Assembly (NCBI GenBank): GCA_049514215.1
Contig: JBEKVI010000023.1
Span: 24,108-88,107, forward strand
Direction: 5' to 3'
Origin: BOG-994 sp049514215
Lineage (GTDB): Bacteria > Pseudomonadota > Gammaproteobacteria > Burkholderiales > Burkholderiaceae_D
Length of the DNA stretch: 64,000 nucleotides
In this document: in pieces, positions 34,271 through 43,104 of the stretch
Layout of the letters: the number at the start of each line of letters is the position of its first letter
Numbering within the stretch: position 1 is the first letter of the stretch
Made by a program: the position numbers and the translations under genes
Notes under the pieces: model-generated
Seen by the model: the letters and a program-made list of their open reading frames with translations, nothing else
Told to the model about the DNA's origin: nothing
Database searches by the model: none

Positions 34271-35388
34271 CGACTTTCGACGTAGGGCAGACGCACGCGC
34301 ACCTCAAAGCGACCGGCGCGCACCGCCGTCTCCAGGCGCGCCTCGAGATCATGCAATAGCGTGAGCCGCTGACGGACATTCTCAAGGCCCATGCGGTTGC
34401 CCATGCGCGACGACGGCTCCGGACGCCAGGGATTGGAGACGAGAATCTCGACATAGGCGCCGTTGCGGGTCACGATCAGATCGATCGTTCCCGGTTCCAT
34501 GGAAGGCTCGATCCCGTGGTGGACGGCATTTTCGACCAGAGGCTGAAGGAGCAGTAACGGCACCAAGGTGGCTTCGGTACTGGGCGCTACGCTGATCTCA
34601 AATCGGAGCCGGTCTCCCAGGCGCAGCGCCTCGATCGACAGATACTGCTGGCAGATCGAGATTTCCTCGGAGAGCGTGACCCGATCGCGGCGATCGCGCA
34701 TCAGAACCCGAAACAGCTCGGCCATGTCCTCGAGGACCGACTCAGCGCGTCTAGGCTCCGTTCGGATCAGACCGAGGGCGGCGTTTAGGCTATTGAAGAG
34801 GAAATGGGGGCGGATCCGCGCCTGGAGCGCTGCAAGGCGCGCCTCGGCGAGCGCGGGCAGATTCGATTGATTGCGCATGTGAAACCAGTACAGCACAGCC
34901 GCAGCCAGAAAGGCCGCAGTGACGCAGTTGCGCAGGATCAGCGATTCGTCGTGCACCACGAGCGGGCCTAACAGGGTCTGCAGGAGGGCTGTCAGAATGG
35001 CCGGAACCAGAATCGCAATGAGCACCTGAATGCGCTCGCCACGGTCGGCGGTCAGACGGCGCACGAGACATCCTAGGGCAAGACTGGCGATGAGAACCGG
35101 CTCGACCGTGGCGGCAGCGCCGGTGTAGAGCTCAAGCCAACCCTCCCAGCTGGTCGCCTCGCCGCCAGCGATCCCGCAAAACAGCGCGTTAACGCCCAGC
35201 ATCACGCGCAGCACGACCCCAAGATTGCACCAGTCGGGAACCGGTCCGCCCATCGAGAGAGCATCGGGCAAGCGCCGCTGGCGCGCGACGTCGCCTTCGC
35301 TGCGCTCGTCCTCGGTGTCGGAATTAGAGGGCGCCTGCTTTATACTTTCATCTTTCGCTTCAGCCGTCTCCACCCGACCATCCTCCAA
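34267..35388 (-). CDS. algZ: LytS/AlgZ-type sensor histidine kinase
   Basis: A 373-residue membrane kinase with several hydrophobic segments (about 55-165) followed by the His_kinase domain (phospho-acceptor His near residue 193 in RPHFLFNSLNA) and an ATPase domain (VENAVHHGIE; GNRMGLENVRQRL). Called FimS/AlgZ in Pseudomonas. Divergent from argH with 84 bases between, an arrangement shared with Pseudomonas. Confidence 0.9.
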   Translation of the reverse strand: MEDGRVETAEAKDESIKQAPSNSDTEDERSEGDVARQRRLPDALSMGGPVPDWCNLGVVLRVMLGVNALFCGIAGGEATSWEGWLELYTGAAATVEPVLIASLALGCLVRRLTADRGERIQVLIAILVPAILTALLQTLLGPLVVHDESLILRNCVTAAFLAAAVLYWFHMRNQSNLPALAEARLAALQARIRPHFLFNSLNAALGLIRTEPRRAESVLEDMAELFRVLMRDRRDRVTLSEEISICQQYLSIEALRLGDRLRFEISVAPSTEATLVPLLLLQPLVENAVHHGIEPSMEPGTIDLIVTRNGAYVEILVSNPWRPEPSSRMGNRMGLENVRQRLTLLHDLEARLETAVRAGRFEVRVRLPYVESR

Positions 35389-35472
35389 AGCGAATCATCG
35401 CGGCGCCCTGTACATGCCGGCCGCGGCGCAAAGAAATCACGGTCCATCCTTCACCTAGATAGCGCAAAGATT

Positions 35473-36873
35473 ATGACAGAAGTGCCCGCGAACAAGAGCC
35501 AAGCCTGGTCGGGGCGCTTTAGCGAACCGATCGCAGAACTGGTCAAGCACTACACGGGGTCGATCGACTTCGATCAACGCCTGGCGCTGGTCGATATCGA
35601 AGGCTCTTTGGCGCACGCGGAGATGCTCCACCACGTCGGCGTCCTCTCGTCTGAGGACTACAGCGACATCGCCCGGGGACTGGCGCAAGTACGGCAGGAG
35701 ATCGAACGAGGCCAGATGAGCTGGTCTATCGATCTCGAAGACGTCCACATGAACATCGAAAAGCGCCTGACCGACATTGTGGGTGACGCGGGCAAGCGTC
35801 TGCACACGGGCCGCTCGCGCAATGACCAGGTGGCCACCGACATCCGGCTCTGGGTGCGCGGGCAGATCGACCTTTTGGGCGCGGCACTTGTCGATCTGCA
35901 AGTCGCGCTGCTCGATCTGGCCGATCTTCACACCGAGACCATCCTTCCGGGCTTTACCCATCTGCAGGTCGCGCAGCCCGTGACCTTCGGCCACCATCTC
36001 TTAGCTTATGTCGAGATGTTCAGTCGGGACGCCGCAAGGCTCTTGGACGCGCGTGGGCGTACGAATTGGCTTCCGCTCGGGGCCGCCGCATTGGCCGGAA
36101 CCACGTTTCCGATCGATCGCGAACGGGTTGCCCGCACGCTTGGATTTGCGGGTGTCTGCCGAAACTCGCTCGATGCCGTCTCAGACCGGGATTTTGCGGT
36201 GGAATTCTGCGCGGCGTGCGCGCTCGTCATGGTGCATGTCTCGCGCATGGCCGAAGAACTGGTGCTCTGGATGAGTCCGCAATTTGGATTCATCGATCTG
36301 GCGGACCGCTTTTGTACAGGCTCATCGATCATGCCGCAAAAGAAAAACCCCGACGTCGCGGAACTCGCCCGCGGCAAGAGCGGCCGCGTGTTTGGGCACG
36401 TCCTTGGGCTTTTGACTTTGCTTAAAGGCCAGCCTTTGGCCTACAACAAGGATAACCAGGAGGACAAAGAGCCCCTGTTCGATACCGCGGATACGACGCT
36501 TGCGACCCTGAGGATCTTCGCTCAGATGGTCCCAGGCATTGTGGTTCATGGCGCCGCCATGCGCTTGGCCGCCCAAAAAGGATTCGCCACGGCTACCGAT
36601 CTGGCTGACTATCTCGTACGCGCCGGTCTGCCCTTTCGCGACGCGCACGAGATTGTGGCGCGCGCCGTGCGCCTTTGCGTGGAGCGCGGAATCGATCTGG
36701 GCGAACTCTCTCTGACCGAGTTCCAGGCCCTCTCGCCCCGGATTGGTCCCGATGTCTACGAAGTCCTGTCTCTGGAGGGCTCGGTCGCCGCCCGCAGTCA
36801 CATCGGCGCAACAGCACCAAAGCGGGTTCGGGCCGAAATCGCTTGGCATCGCGCACGACTTGCAGCAGCATAA
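35473..36873 (+). CDS. argH: Argininosuccinate lyase
   Basis: A 466-residue enzyme of the fumarase/aspartase superfamily, last step of arginine synthesis. The superfamily signature GSSIMPQKKNPD lies around residue 278-289, HTGRSRNDQVATD at about 113-125. Length matches the family (about 457-470). Confidence 0.97.
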   Translation: MTEVPANKSQAWSGRFSEPIAELVKHYTGSIDFDQRLALVDIEGSLAHAEMLHHVGVLSSEDYSDIARGLAQVRQEIERGQMSWSIDLEDVHMNIEKRLTDIVGDAGKRLHTGRSRNDQVATDIRLWVRGQIDLLGAALVDLQVALLDLADLHTETILPGFTHLQVAQPVTFGHHLLAYVEMFSRDAARLLDARGRTNWLPLGAAALAGTTFPIDRERVARTLGFAGVCRNSLDAVSDRDFAVEFCAACALVMVHVSRMAEELVLWMSPQFGFIDLADRFCTGSSIMPQKKNPDVAELARGKSGRVFGHVLGLLTLLKGQPLAYNKDNQEDKEPLFDTADTTLATLRIFAQMVPGIVVHGAAMRLAAQKGFATATDLADYLVRAGLPFRDAHEIVARAVRLCVERGIDLGELSLTEFQALSPRIGPDVYEVLSLEGSVAARSHIGATAPKRVRAEIAWHRARLAAA

Positions 36874-36883
36874 GAAATAAGCC

Positions 36884-36907
36884 CGTCCCCCGACTGGCGG
36901 GAGGACG
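36884..36907 (+). promoter_or_regulatory. Hairpin enclosing the kinase ribosome binding site
   Basis: CGTCCCCCG and CGGGAGGACG pair around ACTGG with one bulged A (nine base pairs). The right arm holds the GGGAGG ribosome binding site of the kinase gene starting at 36910, so translation could be restrained. May equally be a weak argH transcript end; there is no T-run. Confidence 0.4.
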
Positions 36908-36909
36908 CG

Positions 36910-37995
36910 ATGGAGCGGATTGGCAAATACAGCGTCAAATGTCTGTTAGGCGAGGGCGCGACCAGCCTCGTCTACCTTTGCGAGGATCCGTTTACCCTGC
37001 GCGAAGTCGCGGTCAAAACGGTCAAGCCCGAGGTGATGAACGACCCCCAGTCGGGTCAGTTGTTCCGCCGCCTTTTTGTGACCGAGGCATCGCTCGCCGG
37101 CCGGCTCACGCACCCGCACATCGCAGCGATCCTTGACGCCGTCAGTGACAGCACCCCGCCTTACCTCGTCGTAGAGTACGTGCCCGGGGGAACGCTTGAG
37201 CCCTACTGCCGTCCGCAAAGCCTCCTGCCGCCCGAGCGCGCCGTTGAGGTGGTCTTCAAGTGTTCGCGCGCACTGGAGTTTGCGCATCGCATTGGCGTCA
37301 CGCACCGTGATATCAAACCGGCCAACATCCTGATCGAAGACTCCAGTGGCGACATCCGCGACATCAAGATCACCGACTTTGGCGCGGCCTTGACGGGTTC
37401 GAAGGACATTACCGCGGTCTCGGGCATCGGCTCGCCGGCCTACATGTCGCCCCAACAAGTCAAAGACCACCCTCTGGACCACCGTACGGATATCTATTCG
37501 CTCGGTGTCGTTCTATTTCAGCTTTTGACCGGCAAGCTCCCCTACTCGGCCTCGAACAATTTCAGCCTCATCTACCAGATCGTCAATACGCCGCCGCCTG
37601 CGCCCTCGAGCCTGCGTTCCGGCTTGCCGGCGCAGCTGGACGCCATCGTCGCACGGGCGATGAGCAAGGACATCGACGAGCGTTATCAGAGCTGGCAGGA
37701 ATTCTCCTTCGATCTGGCCGATATCTACCGAGACCGTGATGCGCTCGCCATGACCGATGAGCAGATCGCCGACTCCGAGAAATTCGTGACGCTGCGCGAG
37801 CTGAGCTTTTTCTCGCGCTTTAGCGATGTCGAACTCTGGGAGGTCGTGCGTCTGTCGGAGTGGAGCAAGCACCTCCCCGGGACGGTTCTCATCAAAGACG
37901 GTGAGAAAGGAGAGCACTTCTACATCGTGGCCCGCGGACAGGCCAAGGTGACCAATCGCTGTTTGATACTTATTCTCTTCTATTCGGTCTTGTGA
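36910..37995 (+). CDS. Serine/threonine protein kinase with truncated cyclic-nucleotide-binding domain
   Basis: A 361-residue Hanks-type kinase. The kinase domain (about 6-270) is intact: glycine loop GEGATS, Lys36, catalytic HRDIKPAN (Asp134), DFG 156-158, and GSPAYMSPQQ. After a linker, a cNMP-binding domain starts (about 292: LSFFSRFSD... GEKGEHFYIVARGQAKV) but stops after its first strands with an unrelated tail CLILILFYSVL. The region just past, in another frame, encodes what looks like the end of such a domain (37959-38048). So the gene has suffered an internal deletion with frameshift, or the downstream domain was rearranged. The kinase may still be active. Follows argH by 36 bases. 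Confidence 0.85.
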   Translation: MERIGKYSVKCLLGEGATSLVYLCEDPFTLREVAVKTVKPEVMNDPQSGQLFRRLFVTEASLAGRLTHPHIAAILDAVSDSTPPYLVVEYVPGGTLEPYCRPQSLLPPERAVEVVFKCSRALEFAHRIGVTHRDIKPANILIEDSSGDIRDIKITDFGAALTGSKDITAVSGIGSPAYMSPQQVKDHPLDHRTDIYSLGVVLFQLLTGKLPYSASNNFSLIYQIVNTPPPAPSSLRSGLPAQLDAIVARAMSKDIDERYQSWQEFSFDLADIYRDRDALAMTDEQIADSEKFVTLRELSFFSRFSDVELWEVVRLSEWSKHLPGTVLIKDGEKGEHFYIVARGQAKVTNRCLILILFYSVL

Positions 37996-38048
37996 ATCTC
38001 ACTTTCGCCAACGACCGGCTAACGCAGGAGCGCAACGTCAGCGCCTAG
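37959..38048 (+). pseudogene. Out-of-frame remnant of the kinase C-terminus
   Basis: In the +2 frame relative to the kinase, the sequence reads LFDTYSLLFGLVNLTFANDR and then LTQERNVSA followed by TAG. This amphipathic helix and NDRL tail resemble the last helix of cyclic-nucleotide domains in this kinase family. It lacks the beta-barrel middle and phosphate-binding cassette that should connect it to the kinase, so some 50-60 residues seem to be missing. Confidence 0.45.
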
Positions 38049-38082
38049 CGTGCGAAATGCCACCGCGCGCGATTCGCGGGCT

Positions 38083-39471
38083 TTAGTCGCCCGCGATCAT
38101 CATGTCGTCAATCAGGATGGATCCGCAAGACTTGTTGCCCCGAACGATCACGTCTGCACCGACGGCCGCAATTCCCGCAAAGATCTCGCGCAGATTACCC
38201 GCAATCGTGATTTCCTCAACGGGATGCACGATGACCCCGTCCTCGACCCAAAAGCCGGTCGCTCCACGCGAATAGTCTCCGGTGACATAGTTCACGCCCT
38301 GTCCCAAGAGATCGGTCACGAGCAATCCGCGGCCCAGGCGTCGTAGCATCCCTTCAAAGTCGTCGGCCAGAGAAGTCAGTGAACTCGTGATGGAAAGATT
38401 GTGCGAGCCCCCTGCATTGCCCGTGGTCGGAAGACCGAGCTTGCGTCCCGAGTAGCACGACAGGAAGTAGCCCTTGAGCGTACCGCGCTCGACGACGACG
38501 CGCCTTTGCGTGCGCACCCCTTCCTCATCGAAGGAGGCGCTTCCCATCCCCTTGACGATGAAAGGATCATCGACGATGTCGATGTGGGGAGCGAAGAGGG
38601 ACTCACCGAGTCCATCCACGAGAAACGAGCTCTTCCGATACAACGCACTCCCGCTGGCGGCCTGGGCAAACGCTCCCAGCAGCCCGGTCGCAAGCGGCGC
38701 CTCGAAGAGCACCGGCGCATGGCGCGTGGAGATCTTGCGGCTTCCCAGACGGGCGAGCGCACGCTGCGCCGCGTAGGTACCGACTTTTTCAGGCGCGGGA
38801 AGATCCGCGGGGTCACGGGCCGAGACGTACCAGTCGTCGCGTTGCAGATCGGCGCTGCCGCGCGCGTTGCGAGAGGCGATCGCACTCACGGCAATACTGT
38901 GCCTCGAATAGGGATAGCCGCCGACAAAACCGCGCGAATTGGCGCTTAGAAAATGCCCGTGCTGAACTGACACGCTCGCCCCATCACTATTGCGCACCAT
39001 GGGGCTGACAGCGTAAGCCGCGCTTTCCCCGGCGCGCCCCAACTCGACTGCTTCTTCTGCACCCAGATCCCAGGGATAGAAGAGGTCGAAGTCCTGAGGC
39101 GCTCGATCGAACAGTTCATCCTCGGGAAGTCCGGCGCAGTCGTCAGGCGCCGTGAAGCGGGCGATGTTGTAGGCCGCCTCGACCGTCTCTTTGAGCGAGC
39201 GCGACGAAAAGTCCGATGTGCTCGCGTTTCCGCGACGCACGGCCTTTCCGGTTCCGAGATAGACAGTAAGGCTAATGCCCTTGTCCTGGTTTTGCTCAAT
39301 CGTCTCGACTTCACCTTTTCTGACGTTCACCGACAGCCCGCGACCTTCGCTGACTTCGACGACACAGTCGCTCGCCCCGACTGCTCGGGCGTGAGCCAGC
39401 GCGTCATCAGCGAGTTGGCGCAGTTTTTCCGGGGAATAGGTAAAGTAGTCGGATCGGGACGGGAGACTCAT
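38083..39471 (-). CDS. pmbA: Metalloprotease-related protein PmbA/TldE
   Basis: A 462-residue partner of TldD; in E. coli the TldD/TldE complex degrades peptides, including leader removal from microcin B17 and CcdA turnover. Sequence features include QNQDKGISLTVYLG near the start, the DFDLFYPWD segment, and the C-terminal NYVTGDYSRGATGFWVEDG and GSILIDDMMIAGD. PmbA lacks the HExxxH zinc site, which lies in TldD. Start ATG at 39471 with AAGG upstream. Divergent from darP, a conserved arrangement. Confidence 0.93.
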   Translation of the reverse strand: MSLPSRSDYFTYSPEKLRQLADDALAHARAVGASDCVVEVSEGRGLSVNVRKGEVETIEQNQDKGISLTVYLGTGKAVRRGNASTSDFSSRSLKETVEAAYNIARFTAPDDCAGLPEDELFDRAPQDFDLFYPWDLGAEEAVELGRAGESAAYAVSPMVRNSDGASVSVQHGHFLSANSRGFVGGYPYSRHSIAVSAIASRNARGSADLQRDDWYVSARDPADLPAPEKVGTYAAQRALARLGSRKISTRHAPVLFEAPLATGLLGAFAQAASGSALYRKSSFLVDGLGESLFAPHIDIVDDPFIVKGMGSASFDEEGVRTQRRVVVERGTLKGYFLSCYSGRKLGLPTTGNAGGSHNLSITSSLTSLADDFEGMLRRLGRGLLVTDLLGQGVNYVTGDYSRGATGFWVEDGVIVHPVEEITIAGNLREIFAGIAAVGADVIVRGNKSCGSILIDDMMIAGD

Positions 39472-39624
39472 CCGGGCCTTTTTTCGAGAGTGACGGCGGT
39501 GGGGGAAAACAAGCGGGCGCAGGCCCGAAGGTGCAGCAGGCAGTCGGTCTTTTCTTGGTAAAAGCCTTATGATAGCAGCCGAACCCACGACACTCATCGC
39601 CCCCCTTCTTGCCGCACCCAATCC

Positions 39625-40221
39625 ATGATCTCCGCGAAGCCCAAAGGATCGGCTGATATCGGCCCGTCAGAAATGGCGGCGGATCACGCCCTCCTGGAGG
39701 GCTCCCTTGCCGAAGACGGATCGGACAAACCCAGCAAGAGCCAGCGCAAACGCGACATGCTGGCCCTTCAGGATCTCGGAGAGGAACTGGTCAAGCTCTC
39801 GGACGAGCGACTGGCCGCGCTGAAGATCCCCGAGGAGCTTTCTTTGGCCGTGCGCGAAGCGCAGCACATCCGTAGCCACGAGGGCCGCAGGCGCCAATTG
39901 CAATACATCGGAAAGCTCATGCGCTCGGTCGAAGTCGCGCCAATTCAAAGTCAGCTTGCGCTCTGGAAAGGCACCTCGCGCGCTGCGGCCGCAGCTTTGC
40001 ATCAACTGGAATCCTGGCGCTCTCGGCTTCTTTTGGACGATGCTGCGCTCTCCGAATTCGTCGCGTTCGCGGGCCCCTTGGAGCCGGACGACTTGCGTTC
40101 ATTGCGCCAGGTCATTCGGCTCGCACGTGAGGAGCGCCGCGCCGAACGAGCACCGCGCCACTACCGCGAACTGTTTCGGCTGCTCAAACAGCTGACCCAC
40201 CCAGACGCAGTCGAGCCATGA
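39625..40221 (+). CDS. darP: Ribosome biogenesis factor DarP (YjgA, DUF615)
   Basis: A 198-residue basic helical protein. The PSKSQRKRDMLALQDLGEEL opening and HIRSHEGRRRQLQYIGKLMR block are diagnostic of YjgA/DarP, a late 50S assembly factor in E. coli. Overlaps mog by four bases (ATGA). Confidence 0.92.
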   Translation: MISAKPKGSADIGPSEMAADHALLEGSLAEDGSDKPSKSQRKRDMLALQDLGEELVKLSDERLAALKIPEELSLAVREAQHIRSHEGRRRQLQYIGKLMRSVEVAPIQSQLALWKGTSRAAAAALHQLESWRSRLLLDDAALSEFVAFAGPLEPDDLRSLRQVIRLAREERRAERAPRHYRELFRLLKQLTHPDAVEP

Positions 40222-40817
40222 CCGACAACTCGATGCTTAAGATCGGGCTGGTCTCGATCAGCGATCGCGCCTCCAGCGGCGTGTATCAGGACCGGGGTAT
40301 CCCTGCCCTGACCGAGTGGTTCGAGAACGCGCTTGTGAGCCGATACGTACTGGCAACCCGACTTATCGCCGATGAACGCGAGGTCATCGAGAGCACGCTC
40401 GCAAGTCTCGTCGACGACGAACGCTGTCACCTGGTACTGACCACCGGAGGCACGGGTCCCGCGCGGCGCGACGTGACGCCTGAGGCCACGCTTGCCGTCG
40501 GCACCCGCGAGATGCCGGGATTTGGTGAACAAATGCGTCAGATCAGTCTGCGCTTCGTTCCGACGGCGATCCTGTCACGACAAGTCGCAGTGCTGCGTGA
40601 GATCCCTGACCACACGGCGCTGGTGCTGAACCTGCCTGGCCAGCCCAAATCCATTCGCGAGACACTCGAGGGCCTGAAAAACGACGAGGGCCAGGTGATC
40701 GTTCCCGGCATCTTTGCAGCCGTACCCTACTGCATCGATCTGATCGGCGGTCCCTACATCGAAACCAATCCGGCCGTGGTCCAGGCCTTTCGCCCCAAAA
40801 GCGCGGTGCGCCCGTGA
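40218..40817 (+). CDS. mog: Molybdopterin adenylyltransferase
   Basis: A 199-residue MogA that adenylylates molybdopterin before metal insertion. SISDRASSG at the start, TTGGTGPARRDVTPEAT (about 75-91) and LNLPGQPKSI near 140 are family hallmarks. Relevant to the Mo/W formate dehydrogenase in this window. Coupled to darP. Confidence 0.94.
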   Translation: MTDNSMLKIGLVSISDRASSGVYQDRGIPALTEWFENALVSRYVLATRLIADEREVIESTLASLVDDERCHLVLTTGGTGPARRDVTPEATLAVGTREMPGFGEQMRQISLRFVPTAILSRQVAVLREIPDHTALVLNLPGQPKSIRETLEGLKNDEGQVIVPGIFAAVPYCIDLIGGPYIETNPAVVQAFRPKSAVRP

Positions 40818-40945
40818 GAGGGTGAGAGCGGCCGCATCCTGCGTCACTGCGATTCGGCAAGCGGCGCGCGCCTGACCTTGATACCATCCTCGTCTGAGGC
40901 CGGCGCCTTGGGCCGGCATCGTTTTTAGCTTTGGAGCACCCGTCA

Positions 40946-41611
40946 ATGGAAAGCATTGAAGTCGAAACCGGACCGAACCCTTCTGCCTGCGTCATCTGGA
41001 TGCACGGGTTAGGCGCAGACGGTCACGACTTCGTGCCGATCGTGCCCGAACTCAGGCTTCCGTCCGATCCGCCCATCCGCTTTCTCTTCCCACATGCACC
41101 CACGATGCCCGTCACCATCAATGGCGGAATGGTCATGCGCGCCTGGTACGACATTTTGGGGACCGATCTGGTGCGGCGTGAAGACGAGTCCGGCCTGCGA
41201 CGCTCGCAAGACCTCGTCGAGGAGCTCATCGCTGCCCAAAATGCCCGCGGCATCGCATCGCGGCGCATTGTCCTTGCGGGATTTTCTCAGGGAGCCGCAA
41301 TGGCACTGCAAACCGGTCTGCGCCACGCAGCGCCGCTGGCGGGCCTCATGTGCCTCTCCGGTTATCTACCCCTGGCCGCGCTCACCGAAGCCGAACGGCA
41401 CGCCTCGAACACGAGTACTCCCATTTTCATGGCACATGGCCAGCTCGACCCGGTCATTCCGATCAATCGCGCCGCCGCAAGCCGCGAAGCCCTAAGTGGT
41501 CTCGGGTACCGCATCGAGTGGCACGACTACATGATGCCGCACTCGGTCTGCCCCGAAGAAATCATCGATATCGGCCGTTGGCTGACCAAGGTTCTCGGCC
41601 TGGCGTGCTGA
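40946..41611 (+). CDS. Carboxylesterase, EstB/phospholipase-carboxylesterase family
   Basis: A 221-residue alpha/beta hydrolase. Triad Ser114 (GFSQGA), Asp168 (HGQLDPVIP) and His199 (MPHSVC); oxyanion region WMHGLGADGHDF. Similar in length and motifs to Pseudomonas carboxylesterase II and acyl-protein thioesterases; natural substrate unknown. ATG at 40946 with TTGGAG nine bases upstream. Confidence 0.9.
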   Translation: MESIEVETGPNPSACVIWMHGLGADGHDFVPIVPELRLPSDPPIRFLFPHAPTMPVTINGGMVMRAWYDILGTDLVRREDESGLRRSQDLVEELIAAQNARGIASRRIVLAGFSQGAAMALQTGLRHAAPLAGLMCLSGYLPLAALTEAERHASNTSTPIFMAHGQLDPVIPINRAAASREALSGLGYRIEWHDYMMPHSVCPEEIIDIGRWLTKVLGLAC

Positions 41612-41649
41612 TCTGACCCGCACATTTTCACTTTCTTATTCAGGAATTC

Positions 41650-42621
41650 ATGACACCCACGCAAGTGCAGGCGCTCAAGGCGAATCTTTCGTTGCCGGTG
41701 ATCGGCGCACCCATGTTCATCGTCTCGGGCCCCGAACTGGTCATCGAACAGTGCAAGGCCGGCATTGTCGGGTCCTTTCCCGCGTTGAACGCGCGACCCA
41801 AGGAGGTTCTCGACGAATGGCTCACCCAGATCCAGTCGGCGCTTGCAGCCGAACGCGCGCTGCGACCGCACGGGAAGATTGCGCCATTTGCGGTCAACCA
41901 GATCGTCCACCAATCCAACGATCGCCTCGAGCATGACCTCGAGGTGTGCATCCGGCACAAAGTCCCGATCATCATCACGAGCCTGCGCGCTCCCGACGAT
42001 GTCGTGCGCCATGTTCACGCCTATGGCGGGGTGGTCTTCCACGACGTCATCAACGTGCGTCATGCGCGCAAGGCGCTCGAGGCGGGCGTCGACGGACTCA
42101 TTCTCGTGTGCGCCGGCGCCGGAGGACACGCGGGAACTCTCTCCCCTTTTGCACTTGTTCCCGAGGTCAGACGTTTTTTTTCAGGTCCGATCATTCTGTC
42201 GGGATCGATCGCCAACGGCGCATCGATCCTTGCGGCTGAGGCGATGGGCGCCGATTTCGCGTACATGGGGACGCGCTTTATCGCCACGCGCGAGGCGCGT
42301 GCGGTCGATGACTACAAAAACGCCATCGTCGGCTCGAGCGCAGGCGATATCGTCTACACGCCTCTGTTTACCGGTGTGCACGGCAACTACCTTAAAAAGA
42401 GTATCGTAAACGCCGGTCTCGATCCGGAGCAGCTGCCCACGGCAGACAAGTCGACGATGAATTTCGGCTCGAACGGTGGTGCCAAGGCCAAGGCGTGGCG
42501 TGATATCTGGGGAGCGGGCCAGGGCGTCGGACAGATCGATGACGTCCCCAGCGCGGGCCAACTCGTGGAGCGTTTGAGAAGCGAGTATCAAGCCGCGCGC
42601 GAACGGCTCACTCTCGCGTAG
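41650..42621 (+). CDS. Nitronate monooxygenase (2-nitropropane dioxygenase-like)
   Basis: A 323-residue FMN-dependent TIM-barrel protein of the NMO family, oxidising alkyl nitronates such as propionate 3-nitronate. Features: LPVIGAPMFIVSGPELV start, AGAGGHAGTL (about 157-166), ILSGSIANGASILAAEAMGA and the GTRFIATREA segment. Follows the esterase by 38 bases. Confidence 0.88.
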   Translation: MTPTQVQALKANLSLPVIGAPMFIVSGPELVIEQCKAGIVGSFPALNARPKEVLDEWLTQIQSALAAERALRPHGKIAPFAVNQIVHQSNDRLEHDLEVCIRHKVPIIITSLRAPDDVVRHVHAYGGVVFHDVINVRHARKALEAGVDGLILVCAGAGGHAGTLSPFALVPEVRRFFSGPIILSGSIANGASILAAEAMGADFAYMGTRFIATREARAVDDYKNAIVGSSAGDIVYTPLFTGVHGNYLKKSIVNAGLDPEQLPTADKSTMNFGSNGGAKAKAWRDIWGAGQGVGQIDDVPSAGQLVERLRSEYQAARERLTLA

Positions 42622-42644
42622 CGAGAAGCGGCGCGCTAGCGCCG
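42612..42644 (+). terminator. Two adjacent hairpins at the end of the nitronate monooxygenase gene
   Basis: TCTCGC-gta-GCGAGA (42612-42626) overlaps the stop codon and CGGCGC-gcta-GCGCCG (42629-42644) follows immediately; both have perfect six-pair stems. There is no T-run, so an intrinsic terminator is only possible. Confidence 0.4.
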
Positions 42645-43104
42645 TTGACAATCGCGCAAATCAAGCGCAAATCGCGCACCTTCTCGTCATCACAATCGCG
42701 CGCGGGTTCGCACACGAACTGCAAACGGACCCCGGCGCGCGCCGCACGCCCGTCACATGAGTTACAAGATGTGACCGAGCTTCCCCGCTAAGGCTTAGGA
42801 AAATTCCCTAGATCTTGAAAGAGGCGACGTGCACCCCCGGGTGCTCGCTCCGAAATCATTGTGCTAGCGACACCTTGATTTTAAAGAGAGTAAGCGTTTT
42901 AGGACTTCTAAGACCTTCACCTAGCACCTTTAAGAACGTGGCCTAGTGGCCTGATTTCAGAAGAAAAACTGGTTTCAAATTTCTGTTGTTTTCAATTGTG
43001 AAGCGCACGAAATGTCGCTAATCTTCAGCCGGCTTCAAGGTGTCCATCCACGCAATTTTGAAGAGCAGTCCCGCGTCACTCATTGTCAACCGTGAGAGAT
43101 CTCC
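42645..43104. other. A+T-richer intergenic region upstream of the DUF1800 gene
   Basis: About 460 bases with lower GC than the surroundings and no supportable ORF. The short direct repeat gcgcaaatc occurs twice near 42655-42675. The 3' part (aattttgaagagcagtcc...) should hold the promoter and leader of the DUF1800 gene; no clear consensus elements seen. Confidence 0.45.

Noticed and set aside
38083..39471. PmbA/TldE as the processing protease of the peptide locus
   Set aside because: TldD/TldE can process microcin leaders, but this gene is in its conserved housekeeping place 23 kb away and the exporter already carries a peptidase.
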